From the NCBI GenBank assembly GCA_018651605.1, contig JABIDS010000003.1:46209-110208 (forward strand): DNA of 64,000 nt, in the 5' to 3' direction. This stretch comes from an archaeon (GTDB lineage: Archaea > Nanobdellota > Nanobdellia > Pacearchaeales > GW2011-AR1). Below, in pieces: positions 35,411 to 42,888 of this stretch. The notes under the pieces were generated by a model that was not told the DNA's origin, ran no database searches, and saw only the letters and a list, made by a program, of their open reading frames with translations. The position numbers and the translations under genes are program-made. Position 1 is the stretch's first letter; each line of letters begins with the position of its first letter.

Positions 35411-35872
35411 ATGAAAGACATACCACTATCAGAAATAACATTAAGAAAATACGAAAAACCATCAAACTTAGAGGAACGAGAACTCATAAGAAAAATCTGT
35501 CTCTCACTCGGACTTCTTCAATTAGCAGATTCAAGAGATGTAATCGTCGACATACTCCTCACATTAACACAAGCAAACAAAAACAAACAATCACTCAGCT
35601 CAGAAGAAATAAAAACAAAAGTAGAAGAATCAAGAAAAAAATACAGCCTAGAAACAAAAGGACTTGCAGAGTCAAACATCCGAAGACAACTAAAAAGATT
35701 AAGAGATGCAATGCTAATAGAAAAAACAAATAATAAATATCATCTAACAGAAAACTTACCATTAAGCGAAATTTTCACAAACAATATAGAACGATTCATC
35801 ATCCCTCAAATCATCGAGAGAATAAAAGAATATTTAGATGAACTCAATAAGGATAAAACCCCTCAACAATAA
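35411..35872 (+). CDS. Winged-helix DNA-binding protein
   Basis: Protein of 153 residues. Helical N-terminus; the centre carries a winged helix around LAESNIRRQLKRLRDAMLIEKTNNKYHL; the C-terminus is amphipathic (IERFIIPQIIERIKEYL). It looks like a DPANN regulator. Its start follows a B-type structured leader, so expression may be controlled at the RNA level. Targets are unknown. Confidence 0.65.
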   Translation: MKDIPLSEITLRKYEKPSNLEERELIRKICLSLGLLQLADSRDVIVDILLTLTQANKNKQSLSSEEIKTKVEESRKKYSLETKGLAESNIRRQLKRLRDAMLIEKTNNKYHLTENLPLSEIFTNNIERFIIPQIIERIKEYLDELNKDKTPQQ

Positions 35873-35905
35873 AACATAAATATAAAATAAAAAAAATAAA
35901 ACAAA

Positions 35906-36091
35906 CTATCTTTTCTTTTTCTTTTTAGCTGCTTTCTTCTTCGCTGGTTTTTTCTTAGCAGCCTTCTTTTTAGCTGGTTTTTTCTTAGCAACTTTAGCAA
36001 GTTTCTTCTTCAATCCATCAATCTCCTTAGTTTGTTTCTTAAGAGATTTTAATCGAATATCACATTGCTTTACAGTTTTTGGTTTTTTCAT
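35906..36091 (-). CDS. Lys/Ala-rich histone H1-like tail protein
   Basis: Protein of 61 residues. A coiled-coil start (SLKKQTKEIDGLKKKLAKVA) precedes near-perfect tandem AKKKPAKKKA units ending KKKKKR. Such sequences bind nucleic acids non-specifically, like H1 tails. An upstream AAGGAGG (tttaccTCCTT on the plus strand) gives a strong SD. A role in chromatin is inferred from composition only. Confidence 0.7.
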   Translation of the reverse strand: MKKPKTVKQCDIRLKSLKKQTKEIDGLKKKLAKVAKKKPAKKKAAKKKPAKKKAAKKKKKR

Positions 36092-36284
36092 TTTACCTCC
36101 TTTTAATTTTTTAAATTATTTATAAAATATTATCGTAAACATTATATTTAAATCTTTCTTTCACAAAATATATTTTAAAAAACAATTGTTAAAAAATATT
36201 TTTCTTAAAATCTATTTTAATCAAACAAATAAAACTAAAAAATACAAACCTTTAAAAACCATCTAACCCAATTAAAATCAACCA

Positions 36285-36389
36285 ATAACTACATCATTTG
36301 GCTTCAAAATTCTAGAAGCTCAAGTGCATAGGTAGGAGGTAACAAGGAACACAAAGCATCGAACATGCTAAACTTCCAAGGGAAACAAA
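36285..36389 (+). promoter_or_regulatory. rpl1 leader, probable L1-binding autoregulatory site
   Basis: The 298-nt gap before rpl1 holds a TTTAAAAACC box near 36253 and a leader of about 105 nt. GCATAGGTAGGAGG at 36326 resembles the L1-stalk region of 23S rRNA. The hairpin AGCAT-CGAAC-ATGCT and flanking GGAA/TTCC can pair. L1 represses its own mRNA by such mimicry in Archaea and Bacteria; here it is inferred from sequence. Confidence 0.6.
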
Positions 36390-37019
36390 ATGTCAACAGA
36401 AGAAAATTTTGAAAAAGCAATAAAGAAATTAAGAGCAACAGAGAACAAAAGAAAGTTCAACCAAACAATAGACTTAGTTATAAATCTAAAAGAATTCGAC
36501 GTGCGAAGAGAGTCATTCAATCTTTTTGTAACATTACCAAACAAAATTAAAGAAAAAAAGATTATAGGAATTTTTGAAAAAAAATCAACAATCATAGACA
36601 CAATTACAAAAGACGAATTTCCAAAATACAAAGAAAAAAAAGATATGAAAAAATTAATCAAATCTTACGACGCCTTTATTGCAAACGCTAAATTAATGCC
36701 AGCAATAGCAACAAGCTTTGGAAGAGTCTTAGGTCCTGCAGGAAAAATGCCATCACCTCAATTAGGAATCCTACCAAACGAAGAAGAAAAAATAGTCCAA
36801 GCAATGATAAAAAAAGTAAATTCAACAGCAAGAATAATGGTAAAAGAAGCAAGCATAAAAGCAGGCATTGGAAAAGAATCATTATCAGACAAAGAATTAT
36901 TAGACAATCTTGTAACTGCTTATTCCCAAATAATGGACGCATTACCTAAGAAAAGAGATAACATAAGAAACATTAAACTTAAATTAACAATGGACAAACC
37001 AGTTCCAGTAGATTTCTAA
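36390..37019 (+). CDS. rpl1: Ribosomal protein uL1
   Basis: Protein of 209 residues, the normal archaeal length. The sequences ALRATENKRKFNQTIDL-like (here KLRATENKRKFNQTIDLVI), LGRVLGPAGKMPSP-type (here FGRVLGPAGKMPSPQLGI) and a C-terminal VNSTARIMVKEASIKAGIG match the two-domain L1 fold. It forms the mobile L1 stalk and guides E-site tRNA exit. It is first in the L1-L10-orphan-L12 operon. Confidence 0.95.
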   Translation: MSTEENFEKAIKKLRATENKRKFNQTIDLVINLKEFDVRRESFNLFVTLPNKIKEKKIIGIFEKKSTIIDTITKDEFPKYKEKKDMKKLIKSYDAFIANAKLMPAIATSFGRVLGPAGKMPSPQLGILPNEEEKIVQAMIKKVNSTARIMVKEASIKAGIGKESLSDKELLDNLVTAYSQIMDALPKKRDNIRNIKLKLTMDKPVPVDF

Positions 37020-37020
37020 A

Positions 37021-37929
37021 ATGGCATCATCACACACTATAAAACAAAAGCAAGTAGATAGCCTAGCTGAAAAAATAAAAAACTCAAAAACCCTAATGAT
37101 AGTTTCAATAAAAAGCTTACCCTCAAAACAATTCCAAGATATAAAAAAATCAATAAGAGAACAAGCAACAATCCAAGTAGCTAAAAAAAATATCTTAATA
37201 AGAGCATTAAAAGCATTTGGAAAAGAATCAATTTTACAATTAGATAAACACATAGACGATGGATGTGCATTCGCAATATCTAACACAGAAGGTTATGAAC
37301 TAGCTGGATTAATTTCTAAAAACAAAACACCAGTTTTTGCAAAAGCAGGACAAGAAGCACCAGAAGACATTGAAGTTAAAGACGGCCCAACAGATTTAAT
37401 GCCAGGCCCAGCAATTTCAGAACTAGGAGCATTAGGACTTCAAGTTGCAGTTGAAGACGGAAAAATCTCAATAAAAAAATCAAAAGTTGTAATAAATAAA
37501 GGACAAACAATTAACGCAGCATCAGCATCAATCTTACAAAAACTAAACATACAACCATTCACAATAGGACTAGAACCAGTAGCAATTTACGACATAGAAT
37601 CAGAAAAAATCTACACAGACATAAAAATAGACCCAGAAGAAACAGCAACAAATTTAAGAGAATCAGCATCAAAGGCATTAGGATTTGCACAAAAAATCGC
37701 ATACTATGCAAAAGAAACAATTGGATACTTACTTGCAAAAGCAAACACAAACGCAGAACATCTAAACAAATTACAACCTTCAGAAGAAACACATTCAGAA
37801 GAAACAAAAACCGAAACACCTTCAAAAGAATCTAAAGAAACTGAAGAAAAACCAAAAGAAGAATCTAAAGATGAAACACCTTCAGAAGAATCAAAAACAG
37901 AGGACAAACCAAAGGAGCAAGAAAAATGA
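37021..37929 (+). CDS. rplP0: Ribosomal protein uL10 (P0) with extended acidic tail
   Basis: Protein of 302 residues. The N-terminal rRNA-binding domain (KSLPSKQFQDIKKSIREQ) is followed by the archaeal insertion domain (GPTDLMPGPAISELGALGLQ) and L12-binding helices (residues about 200-255). The last 50 residues are a Glu/Lys/Ser/Thr repeat of SKETEEKPKEESKDE type. It is the base of the stalk that recruits translational GTPases. The usual P-protein end motif is absent from this tail. Confidence 0.93.
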   Translation: MASSHTIKQKQVDSLAEKIKNSKTLMIVSIKSLPSKQFQDIKKSIREQATIQVAKKNILIRALKAFGKESILQLDKHIDDGCAFAISNTEGYELAGLISKNKTPVFAKAGQEAPEDIEVKDGPTDLMPGPAISELGALGLQVAVEDGKISIKKSKVVINKGQTINAASASILQKLNIQPFTIGLEPVAIYDIESEKIYTDIKIDPEETATNLRESASKALGFAQKIAYYAKETIGYLLAKANTNAEHLNKLQPSEETHSEETKTETPSKESKETEEKPKEESKDETPSEESKTEDKPKEQEK

Positions 37930-38159
37930 CAATTAATAACAACCCCCCAATAGATTTTGCAACAGTTATGAGATTATTAGATCGTATTGAACATTTTGAA
38001 CCAGAGGTAGCACGTAGAGAATGTGAAACATATAAAGGAGCATTATCAATACAATATCAACAAAGCCCTACACAAGCTAACAAAAATGCACTATTATTAG
38101 TTACAGATTTTCAATCATCACTTTACCCCTCAATTAAATTACCGGAGGAAACCGCTTAG
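37926..38159 (+). CDS. Orphan 77-residue protein between L10 and L12
   Basis: It overlaps the L10 stop by 4 nt (ATGA), and its own stop lies 1 nt before the L12 start, so all three are co-translated. It is predicted mostly helical ([22 protein letters not shown]) with no known domain. L10 and L12 are adjacent in nearly all Archaea. It carries the SD (GGAGG) for L12 at its 3' end. Confidence 0.6.
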   Translation: MTINNNPPIDFATVMRLLDRIEHFEPEVARRECETYKGALSIQYQQSPTQANKNALLLVTDFQSSLYPSIKLPEETA

Positions 38160-38160
38160 A

Positions 38161-38457
38161 ATGGAATATGTTTACGCAGCACTATTATTGCACAAACTAG
38201 GAAAAGAAGTTAATGAAGAATCTATCACAAAAGTTCTTCAAGCTAGTGGAGCAGAAATAGACGACTCAAAAGTCAAAAGCTTAACAGCTAGTCTTAAGGA
38301 TGTAGATATCGAAGCAGAACTTGCCAACGCAGTAGTTGCAAGTGCAGCATCAGCACCAGCAGCATCAGCTGATGGAGCAGAAGCAAAACCTGCAGAAGAA
38401 GCACCTGAAGAAAAGAAAGAAGAGTCAACAGCTGGTTTAAGCTCTCTGTTTGGTTAG
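38161..38457 (+). CDS. rpl12: Ribosomal protein P1/L12
   Basis: Protein of 98 residues. The helical dimerisation domain begins [20 protein letters not shown]. An Ala-rich hinge and [16 protein letters not shown] end follow the archaeal P1 pattern, where the end binds elongation factors. GGAGG lies 12 nt upstream. It is last in the operon and followed by a terminator. Confidence 0.95.
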   Translation: MEYVYAALLLHKLGKEVNEESITKVLQASGAEIDDSKVKSLTASLKDVDIEAELANAVVASAASAPAASADGAEAKPAEEAPEEKKEESTAGLSSLFG

Positions 38458-38460
38458 GTT

Positions 38461-38500
38461 ATTTTTTATTTTTCAACCTTTCTAGGTTGAAAACTTTTTA
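38461..38500 (+). terminator. Terminator after rpl12
   Basis: TTATTTTTTATTTTT is followed by hairpin CAACCT-TTCT-AGGTTG and a second T-run (CTTTTT), a typical end for the ribosomal operon. Confidence 0.7.
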
Positions 38501-38631
38501 ATACCAAACAGAGAAACCTAGCGATAGTTAGGACGACTTCTTTATAGAATTTTATATAATAATTAATAGAATAGATTTATCTTTAAAAAATCTCAACAAC
38601 CAAATCCATCACCACCACCAACCCCCGCCAC

Positions 38632-39303
38632 TTACTCACACTTCTCCACAGCCTTATACTTCACAACACTCTTCGTCTTCACAACATCCTTATACTTTGT
38701 CACTAATTTAGTTTTAGGAATCATCCTATAATCTCTATCATAATCACAAACTCTTCTCTTCTCTGGAGTCACATCACAAAAACATTTAATATCTCCAGAA
38801 CCAACATCAAAAATACCAGAAACAGATTCTGTAGAACCAGAACGAATATCCAATGTTTCTTTATCATAATCAGAACCAGAACATCCACCACCAACACACT
38901 TAATCCCAAACTTAACTGAAAAATCCCCAGACTTAGAATCCCGATTCTTAACATCACACTCAACCCTCACTTTATTCGAAGAACTGCCCCCATCACACTC
39001 AACAATCTCCCTTCTATACCTCAACCTCCGACTATCACAATCATAATCCCAAGAATATCCTTTTTCATAATATGTTTCCTCATATGAATAAGGTTCCCTA
39101 ACAACATAACTCTCAACATCATGATAAGGCACACTAACATATTTACAATTCTCCCCACCCCCAATAACATTCCCTGCAATCCCCAAAAAACCCCCAGAAC
39201 CCCTAAACACCAAATATAAAACAAAACCCACTAATAAAACAGCAATAACAATAAGAACAACTAACAATATCGAAATAATCAAAGCCCTGTCTTCTCTTTC
39301 CAT
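38632..39303 (-). CDS. Single-pass exported Cys-rich protein
   Basis: The start at ATG 39303 fits a TTTAAATAAG box about 25 nt upstream. The product has 223 residues: an N-terminal helix (ALIISILLVVLIVIAVLLVGFVLYLV), then an outer domain with about ten Cys including GGGENCKYV and CVGGGCSG. A CARDB-like strand pattern (VECDVKNRDSKSGDFSVKF) and a repetitive Val/Lys C-terminus (KTKSVVKYKAVEKCE) follow. Unknown cell-surface protein. Confidence 0.6.
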   Translation of the reverse strand: MEREDRALIISILLVVLIVIAVLLVGFVLYLVFRGSGGFLGIAGNVIGGGENCKYVSVPYHDVESYVVREPYSYEETYYEKGYSWDYDCDSRRLRYRREIVECDGGSSSNKVRVECDVKNRDSKSGDFSVKFGIKCVGGGCSGSDYDKETLDIRSGSTESVSGIFDVGSGDIKCFCDVTPEKRRVCDYDRDYRMIPKTKLVTKYKDVVKTKSVVKYKAVEKCE

Positions 39304-39422
39304 CAAAAACAAAAGACACAATCTTATTTAAAACTTCTTCATAGTTTTCATAGAAAGGGAGTGGTGAAAAAGATAGGGAAAATTGTTTTAACAAAATGGG
39401 AGCATAAGAAGAGGCATTAGAA

Positions 39423-39731
39423 TTAATGTATATCTATATTTTTATTTAATGTAATAACATCATGTTGTTCATTCTCATTAATTTTTTGCAAATTTATTAA
39501 TTTAAAATATTTTAAAACATTTAAATCGTCTTGAGTATTACAATGAAATAACTTATCTAGCTTTTCTTTATTTATAGGGTTCTGATCTATCAAAAGTTGC
39601 AAGATTTTTCTTCTTCTGTCTGTTAAAACATTATCCATTTGTTCTGGAGGTATAACTAATATCTCCCTATCTTGATTCATTCTTTCTGGTATTTTAAAAA
39701 TCTTTTCTATAATTTCAACAGTATTATTCAT
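39423..39731 (-). CDS. Winged-helix antitoxin-like protein (TumA-like)
   Basis: Protein of 102 residues. TDRRRKILQLLIDQNPINKEKLDKLF and a following LNVLKYFKLINLQ helix form a winged-helix pattern, similar to HVO_A0114-type proteins paired with TumE toxins. It overlaps the upstream TumE-like gene by 8 nt, the usual toxin-first order. It is likely the antitoxin and autoregulator. Family assignment is by context and fold pattern. Confidence 0.6.
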   Translation of the reverse strand: MNNTVEIIEKIFKIPERMNQDREILVIPPEQMDNVLTDRRRKILQLLIDQNPINKEKLDKLFHCNTQDDLNVLKYFKLINLQKINENEQHDVITLNKNIDIH

Positions 39732-40023
39732 CTTCCATGTTCTCCATAAATTGTTTCCAATTCTTTGATAGGTAATCTATTGCATTACCTAAACCTCCAT
39801 CGATTTTTTCCTCTCTTTTTTGTTTGCCATTTCTAGCCATAAAATGAATGTGACTCCCCTTGTTATCATAATTATCACAATGACAAATTTCTAAATCCTT
39901 GCCATTATCTAAAATTAATAATGCAACACAATATAAAAAACTTCCGTTTTCATGCAATTTTTTTACACATAGTTTTGGGAAATAAGTTCCATTACCTATT
40001 ACAAATTCTATTTTATTATACAT
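39724..40023 (-). CDS. TumE-family (DUF6516-like) toxin candidate
   Basis: Protein of 99 residues. A beta-rich N-terminus, then CHCDNYDNKGSHIHFMARNGK, a His/Asp-rich stretch typical of TumE/DUF6516 proteins, and a helical end (LSKNWKQFMENMEDE). TumE proteins are annotated as toxins of type II-like modules with a winged-helix partner; the mode of action is not well defined. It overlaps the partner by 8 nt. Confidence 0.6.
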   Translation of the reverse strand: MYNKIEFVIGNGTYFPKLCVKKLHENGSFLYCVALLILDNGKDLEICHCDNYDNKGSHIHFMARNGKQKREEKIDGGLGNAIDYLSKNWKQFMENMEDE

Positions 40024-40077
40024 GATAAATAGTCAACAATTAAGTTTTTAAAGATTATTACAATTTTTGTTTACAAG

Positions 40078-40101
40078 TAAGTGCTGGCATGCCAGCACTT
40101 A
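40078..40101. repeat. Perfect 24-bp palindrome
   Basis: TAAGTGCTGGCA is followed by its exact reverse complement. The flanks TTACAAG and CTTCGTAA extend it imperfectly. It lies between the TumE-like gene start and tRNA-Ser, about 55 bp upstream of the toxin-antitoxin ATG. It could be an operator or a bidirectional terminator. Confidence 0.75.
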
Positions 40102-40220
40102 GCTTCGTAAATATATAAACTTTTCTCAACCCAAAACATTTAAAACCTAACTATTTCTACTCTAATAAGTGTAAAAACAATACACAAACCTTATAACATT
40201 GTAAGGTTAAAAAAACAACT

Positions 40221-40301
40221 GCCTCCGTGGGACAATGGTACTCCAACTGGCTTGAGACCAGTGCTCTTTTGGGCTTCCCGGTTCGATTCCGGGCGGGGGC
40301 G
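40221..40301 (+). tRNA. tRNA-Ser (anticodon TGA)
   Basis: Class II cloverleaf of 81 nt. The acceptor GCCTCCG pairs with CGGGGGC (one G-U). The anticodon arm is ACTGG-CTTGAGA-CCAGT, the variable arm is GCTCTTTTGGGC-type, and the T arm is CCCGG-TTCGATT-CCGGG. The discriminator is G and no CCA is encoded. A GGGCT-GTAA-GCCC hairpin follows at once. Confidence 0.95.
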
Positions 40302-40519
40302 TTTTTGGGCTGTAAGCCCAACACTTCCCACCCGAAATCGCAAGTGTGCTACATCTTCCCATGGTTCGATCGAGCATTTACATTTTTAATCCAACTCTAC
40401 ATTTATTTCAAAAATGTGGATGCGAGTAGGGCGGGGCGTTCCACACCAAAAACCACCCAACCCCAACAACTATATCCCACCACAAAAATACTTAAAAAAC
40501 AATCAAACCTATCCTCAAC

Positions 40520-41011
40520 ATGAGCAAAAAAACAATCGAGATATTACTGAGCCTTATTCTATTAACAGCATTACTTATTGGAACTGTATTAGTTCTTTCA
40601 GTAGATACAACAGCAGATAAAAAAACAATTAAACCTTTAGAAAAACAAAACACAGAACAGACAAACATAATCCAACAAGGCGCAACTTACAATCAAATAA
40701 ATTACCCTTGCATAAAGCAAGTTAAAACAATCCCATGTTTTAAAATAATTGAACAAACAAAATCAAAAGGAAAAAACAATTACCTAGAAAACCAAAAAAC
40801 AATCTGCTATAAAAAAGAAGAATTACCACAAACTAGATCAGACGGACAATATAAAGAAATCATCCAAGAAAAAACAAAATGTTACAGAGAAGAAATAAAA
40901 GGTTGCACCAAAACATTAATAGAAATAAGTTGCTTCGAAAAAATCCCTCAAACAACTAGCCCCGGACAATACCACCCTGAAAATTCAGTAAGAAGCGCTT
41001 GTTTTAATTAG
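40520..41011 (+). CDS. Single-pass Cys-rich exported protein
   Basis: Protein of 163 residues. The N-terminal helix is IEILLSLILLTALLIGTVLVLSV. The outer part has two related units with spaced Cys (INYPCIKQVKTIPCFKI; KGCTKTLIEISCFEKIPQT) and the repeated phrase GKNNYLENQ / SPGQYHPEN after each. It looks like a small disulfide-bonded surface protein, function unknown. Confidence 0.55.
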   Translation: MSKKTIEILLSLILLTALLIGTVLVLSVDTTADKKTIKPLEKQNTEQTNIIQQGATYNQINYPCIKQVKTIPCFKIIEQTKSKGKNNYLENQKTICYKKEELPQTRSDGQYKEIIQEKTKCYREEIKGCTKTLIEISCFEKIPQTTSPGQYHPENSVRSACFN

Positions 41012-41038
41012 AATTCTTTTTTGAAAATTTACCCAAAA

Positions 41039-41072
41039 CATTTTTATACCCTTTATTCTTAACAAACCCAAC
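41039..41072 (+). promoter_or_regulatory. Promoter of the cimA-ileS operon
   Basis: TTTTTATACC is centred about 27 nt upstream of the leader-peptide ATG at 41073, the spacing seen for leaderless transcripts in this window. No comparable box stands before the cimA ATG, so transcription should begin at the leader peptide. Confidence 0.65.
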
Positions 41073-41138
41073 ATGACTAGCAAAACCCAAACAAATCAAA
41101 TCATCAATTCTATTATAGCTAGCATTATCATCATTTAA
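41073..41138 (+). CDS. Isoleucine-rich leader peptide
   Basis: This 21-codon ORF is absent from the track. The product is MTSKTQTNQI-INSIIASIIII: eight Ile, with four consecutive Ile codons (ATT ATC ATC ATT) just before TAA. It is placed by its promoter as the first, leaderless cistron, 81 nt before cimA. Ribosomes short of Ile-tRNA would stall at the Ile run. This is the layout of a bacterial amino-acid attenuator. Confidence 0.75.
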   Translation: MTSKTQTNQIINSIIASIIII

Positions 41139-41219
41139 ACGCAAGTTCAATAAAGAGCTTGCACCACAACCTTACCATGACTAATCTACACCCCAAAAAC
41201 CAACAACCACACACCTAAA
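41139..41219 (+). promoter_or_regulatory. Putative attenuator region before cimA
   Basis: GCAAG at 41141 can pair with CTTGC at 41158; the 5' arm begins 3 nt after the leader stop, so a ribosome stalled on the Ile codons would cover it. The hairpin is only 5 bp and no U-run follows, so control may be translational. A second mini ORF, MTNLHPKNQQPHT (41177-41218), ends 1 nt before the cimA ATG. Confidence 0.45.
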
Positions 41220-42887
41220 ATGACACATCCAAAAACCAACCCACCCTTAGAAATCTACGACTGCACCCTAAGAGAAGGAGAACAAGCAAAAGGAGCTAGC
41301 TTCACCTTAAAAAACCGACTAGAACTCTGCCAACTTTTAGATGATTTCAAAGTAGACTACATTGAACTAGGATGGCCAATTGTCTCACAAGAAATAAGAG
41401 ACGCATTCAAAATAGCATTAGAAAAAACAAAATACTCAAAAATAGTCGCCTTCGGCTCAACATCAAGAACCTCAGACCCACAACAAGACAAAAACCTAAA
41501 TTCAATAATAGAAACAGGTGTCAAATACTCTTGCATCTTTGGAAAAACCCATCTCACACACATCCAAAAACAACTCAAAATCAGCCCAAATGAAAACCTA
41601 GAAAGAATTTCTCAAAGCATCGAATACCTAAAACAAAACAACATAACAACATTTTATGACGCAGAACATTATTTCGACGGATTCAAAGACAATCCAGAAT
41701 ACGCTCTCCAAACTCTAACAACAGCAATACAAGCAGGAGCAGAAAGAGTCATCTTATGCGATACAAACGGAGGAATGTTACCAGAACAAGTAAAAGAAAT
41801 CCTAAGCAAAACAAAAACACACTTAGAAAACAAAAACCTAAACTCCAAATTAGGCGTCCACTTTCACGACGACTGCAACTTAGCATTAGCAAACACTTTA
41901 GCATCACTTCCATACATCACACAAGTCCAAGGAACAATCAACGGAATAGGAGAAAGAATCGGAAACCTAAATCTAACAACTTTCCTAGCAATTTACTTAG
42001 ATAAACTCCATCCAACAACCCACCCAAACAATCCCTCCGAAGACACCAACCCCTCCACCAACCATCCCACCACCCCCTCCACCAACAACCTAAACATAAA
42101 CCTTCAAGATTTAAAAAAAGTAAATAAAAAATCCTTCAGACTTTGTGGAATCACCATGCAAGAAAACCAACCATTTGTAGGAGACACAGCTTTTGCACAT
42201 CGAGGCGGAGTCCACATAGATGCAATAAAAAAAGGAGCAAGCTACGAACACTCAACACCTGAAAAATTCGGAAACAAATCACGAATAATCCTAAACAGTT
42301 TAGGCGGAGCAAGCTCAGTCATAGAAGTTGCAAGACAATTCAATTATCATCTAGACAAAAAAGATCCAACATTCCAAGAAAAAACCCAACAACTCTTCAA
42401 TGAATTAAGACAACACGAAAAAGCAGGATACGATTCAGGAACCCACCCTGCAGAACAATTCCTACTAATTAATAAATATTTTGGAAACCATCAAAACCTA
42501 TTCACAATAAAAAAATGGAAAGCAGAAAGTAAAAAAGAAAACAACAAAGAAACATCAGAATTCTACGCACTCTGCAAAATAAATCAAGAAACACTAGAAA
42601 GCCAAATCTCCCTTGAAGGAGGCCCAATAGAAGCAGGATTCAACACTCTAAAAGAAATACTCTCAAATAAATATCCTCAAGCAACCCTATTACACTTATC
42701 AGATTTCAAAGTAACAATCGCAAGAGAAAGCGAAGAAGAAAGCACAGTTAGAACAGAAATAAAATTCAAAAATGGAACAGAATTCTCAACAATCGGCGTA
42801 GACAGAAACATAATAGGCTCAGCAGTAGAAGCCCTAGAAAAAGGATTCAAATACCAAATTTTAAAAACACCAAACCCCAATTACTAA
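41220..42887 (+). CDS. cimA: Citramalate synthase
   Basis: Protein of 555 residues. CimA joins pyruvate and acetyl-CoA to give citramalate, first step of the threonine-independent route to 2-oxobutyrate and isoleucine. Signatures: YDCTLREGEQ, YIELGWP, IVAFGSTSR, FGKTHLTH, FYDAEHYFDGFK, LCDTNGG, HFHDD and VQGTINGIGER; these match the Geobacter-type CimA rather than 2-isopropylmalate synthase. The C-terminal 150 residues form the allosteric LeuA-dimer domain. A Pro/Asn/Thr-rich insert of about 25 residues (TTHPNNPSEDT region) is unusual. ileS follows after 1 nt. Confidence 0.92.
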   Translation: MTHPKTNPPLEIYDCTLREGEQAKGASFTLKNRLELCQLLDDFKVDYIELGWPIVSQEIRDAFKIALEKTKYSKIVAFGSTSRTSDPQQDKNLNSIIETGVKYSCIFGKTHLTHIQKQLKISPNENLERISQSIEYLKQNNITTFYDAEHYFDGFKDNPEYALQTLTTAIQAGAERVILCDTNGGMLPEQVKEILSKTKTHLENKNLNSKLGVHFHDDCNLALANTLASLPYITQVQGTINGIGERIGNLNLTTFLAIYLDKLHPTTHPNNPSEDTNPSTNHPTTPSTNNLNINLQDLKKVNKKSFRLCGITMQENQPFVGDTAFAHRGGVHIDAIKKGASYEHSTPEKFGNKSRIILNSLGGASSVIEVARQFNYHLDKKDPTFQEKTQQLFNELRQHEKAGYDSGTHPAEQFLLINKYFGNHQNLFTIKKWKAESKKENNKETSEFYALCKINQETLESQISLEGGPIEAGFNTLKEILSNKYPQATLLHLSDFKVTIARESEEESTVRTEIKFKNGTEFSTIGVDRNIIGSAVEALEKGFKYQILKTPNPNY

Positions 42888-42888
42888 A

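Noticed and set aside
40227-40523. ORF of 98 codons on the plus strand
   Set aside because: It runs through tRNA-Ser and its flank; the peptide has no plausible structure.
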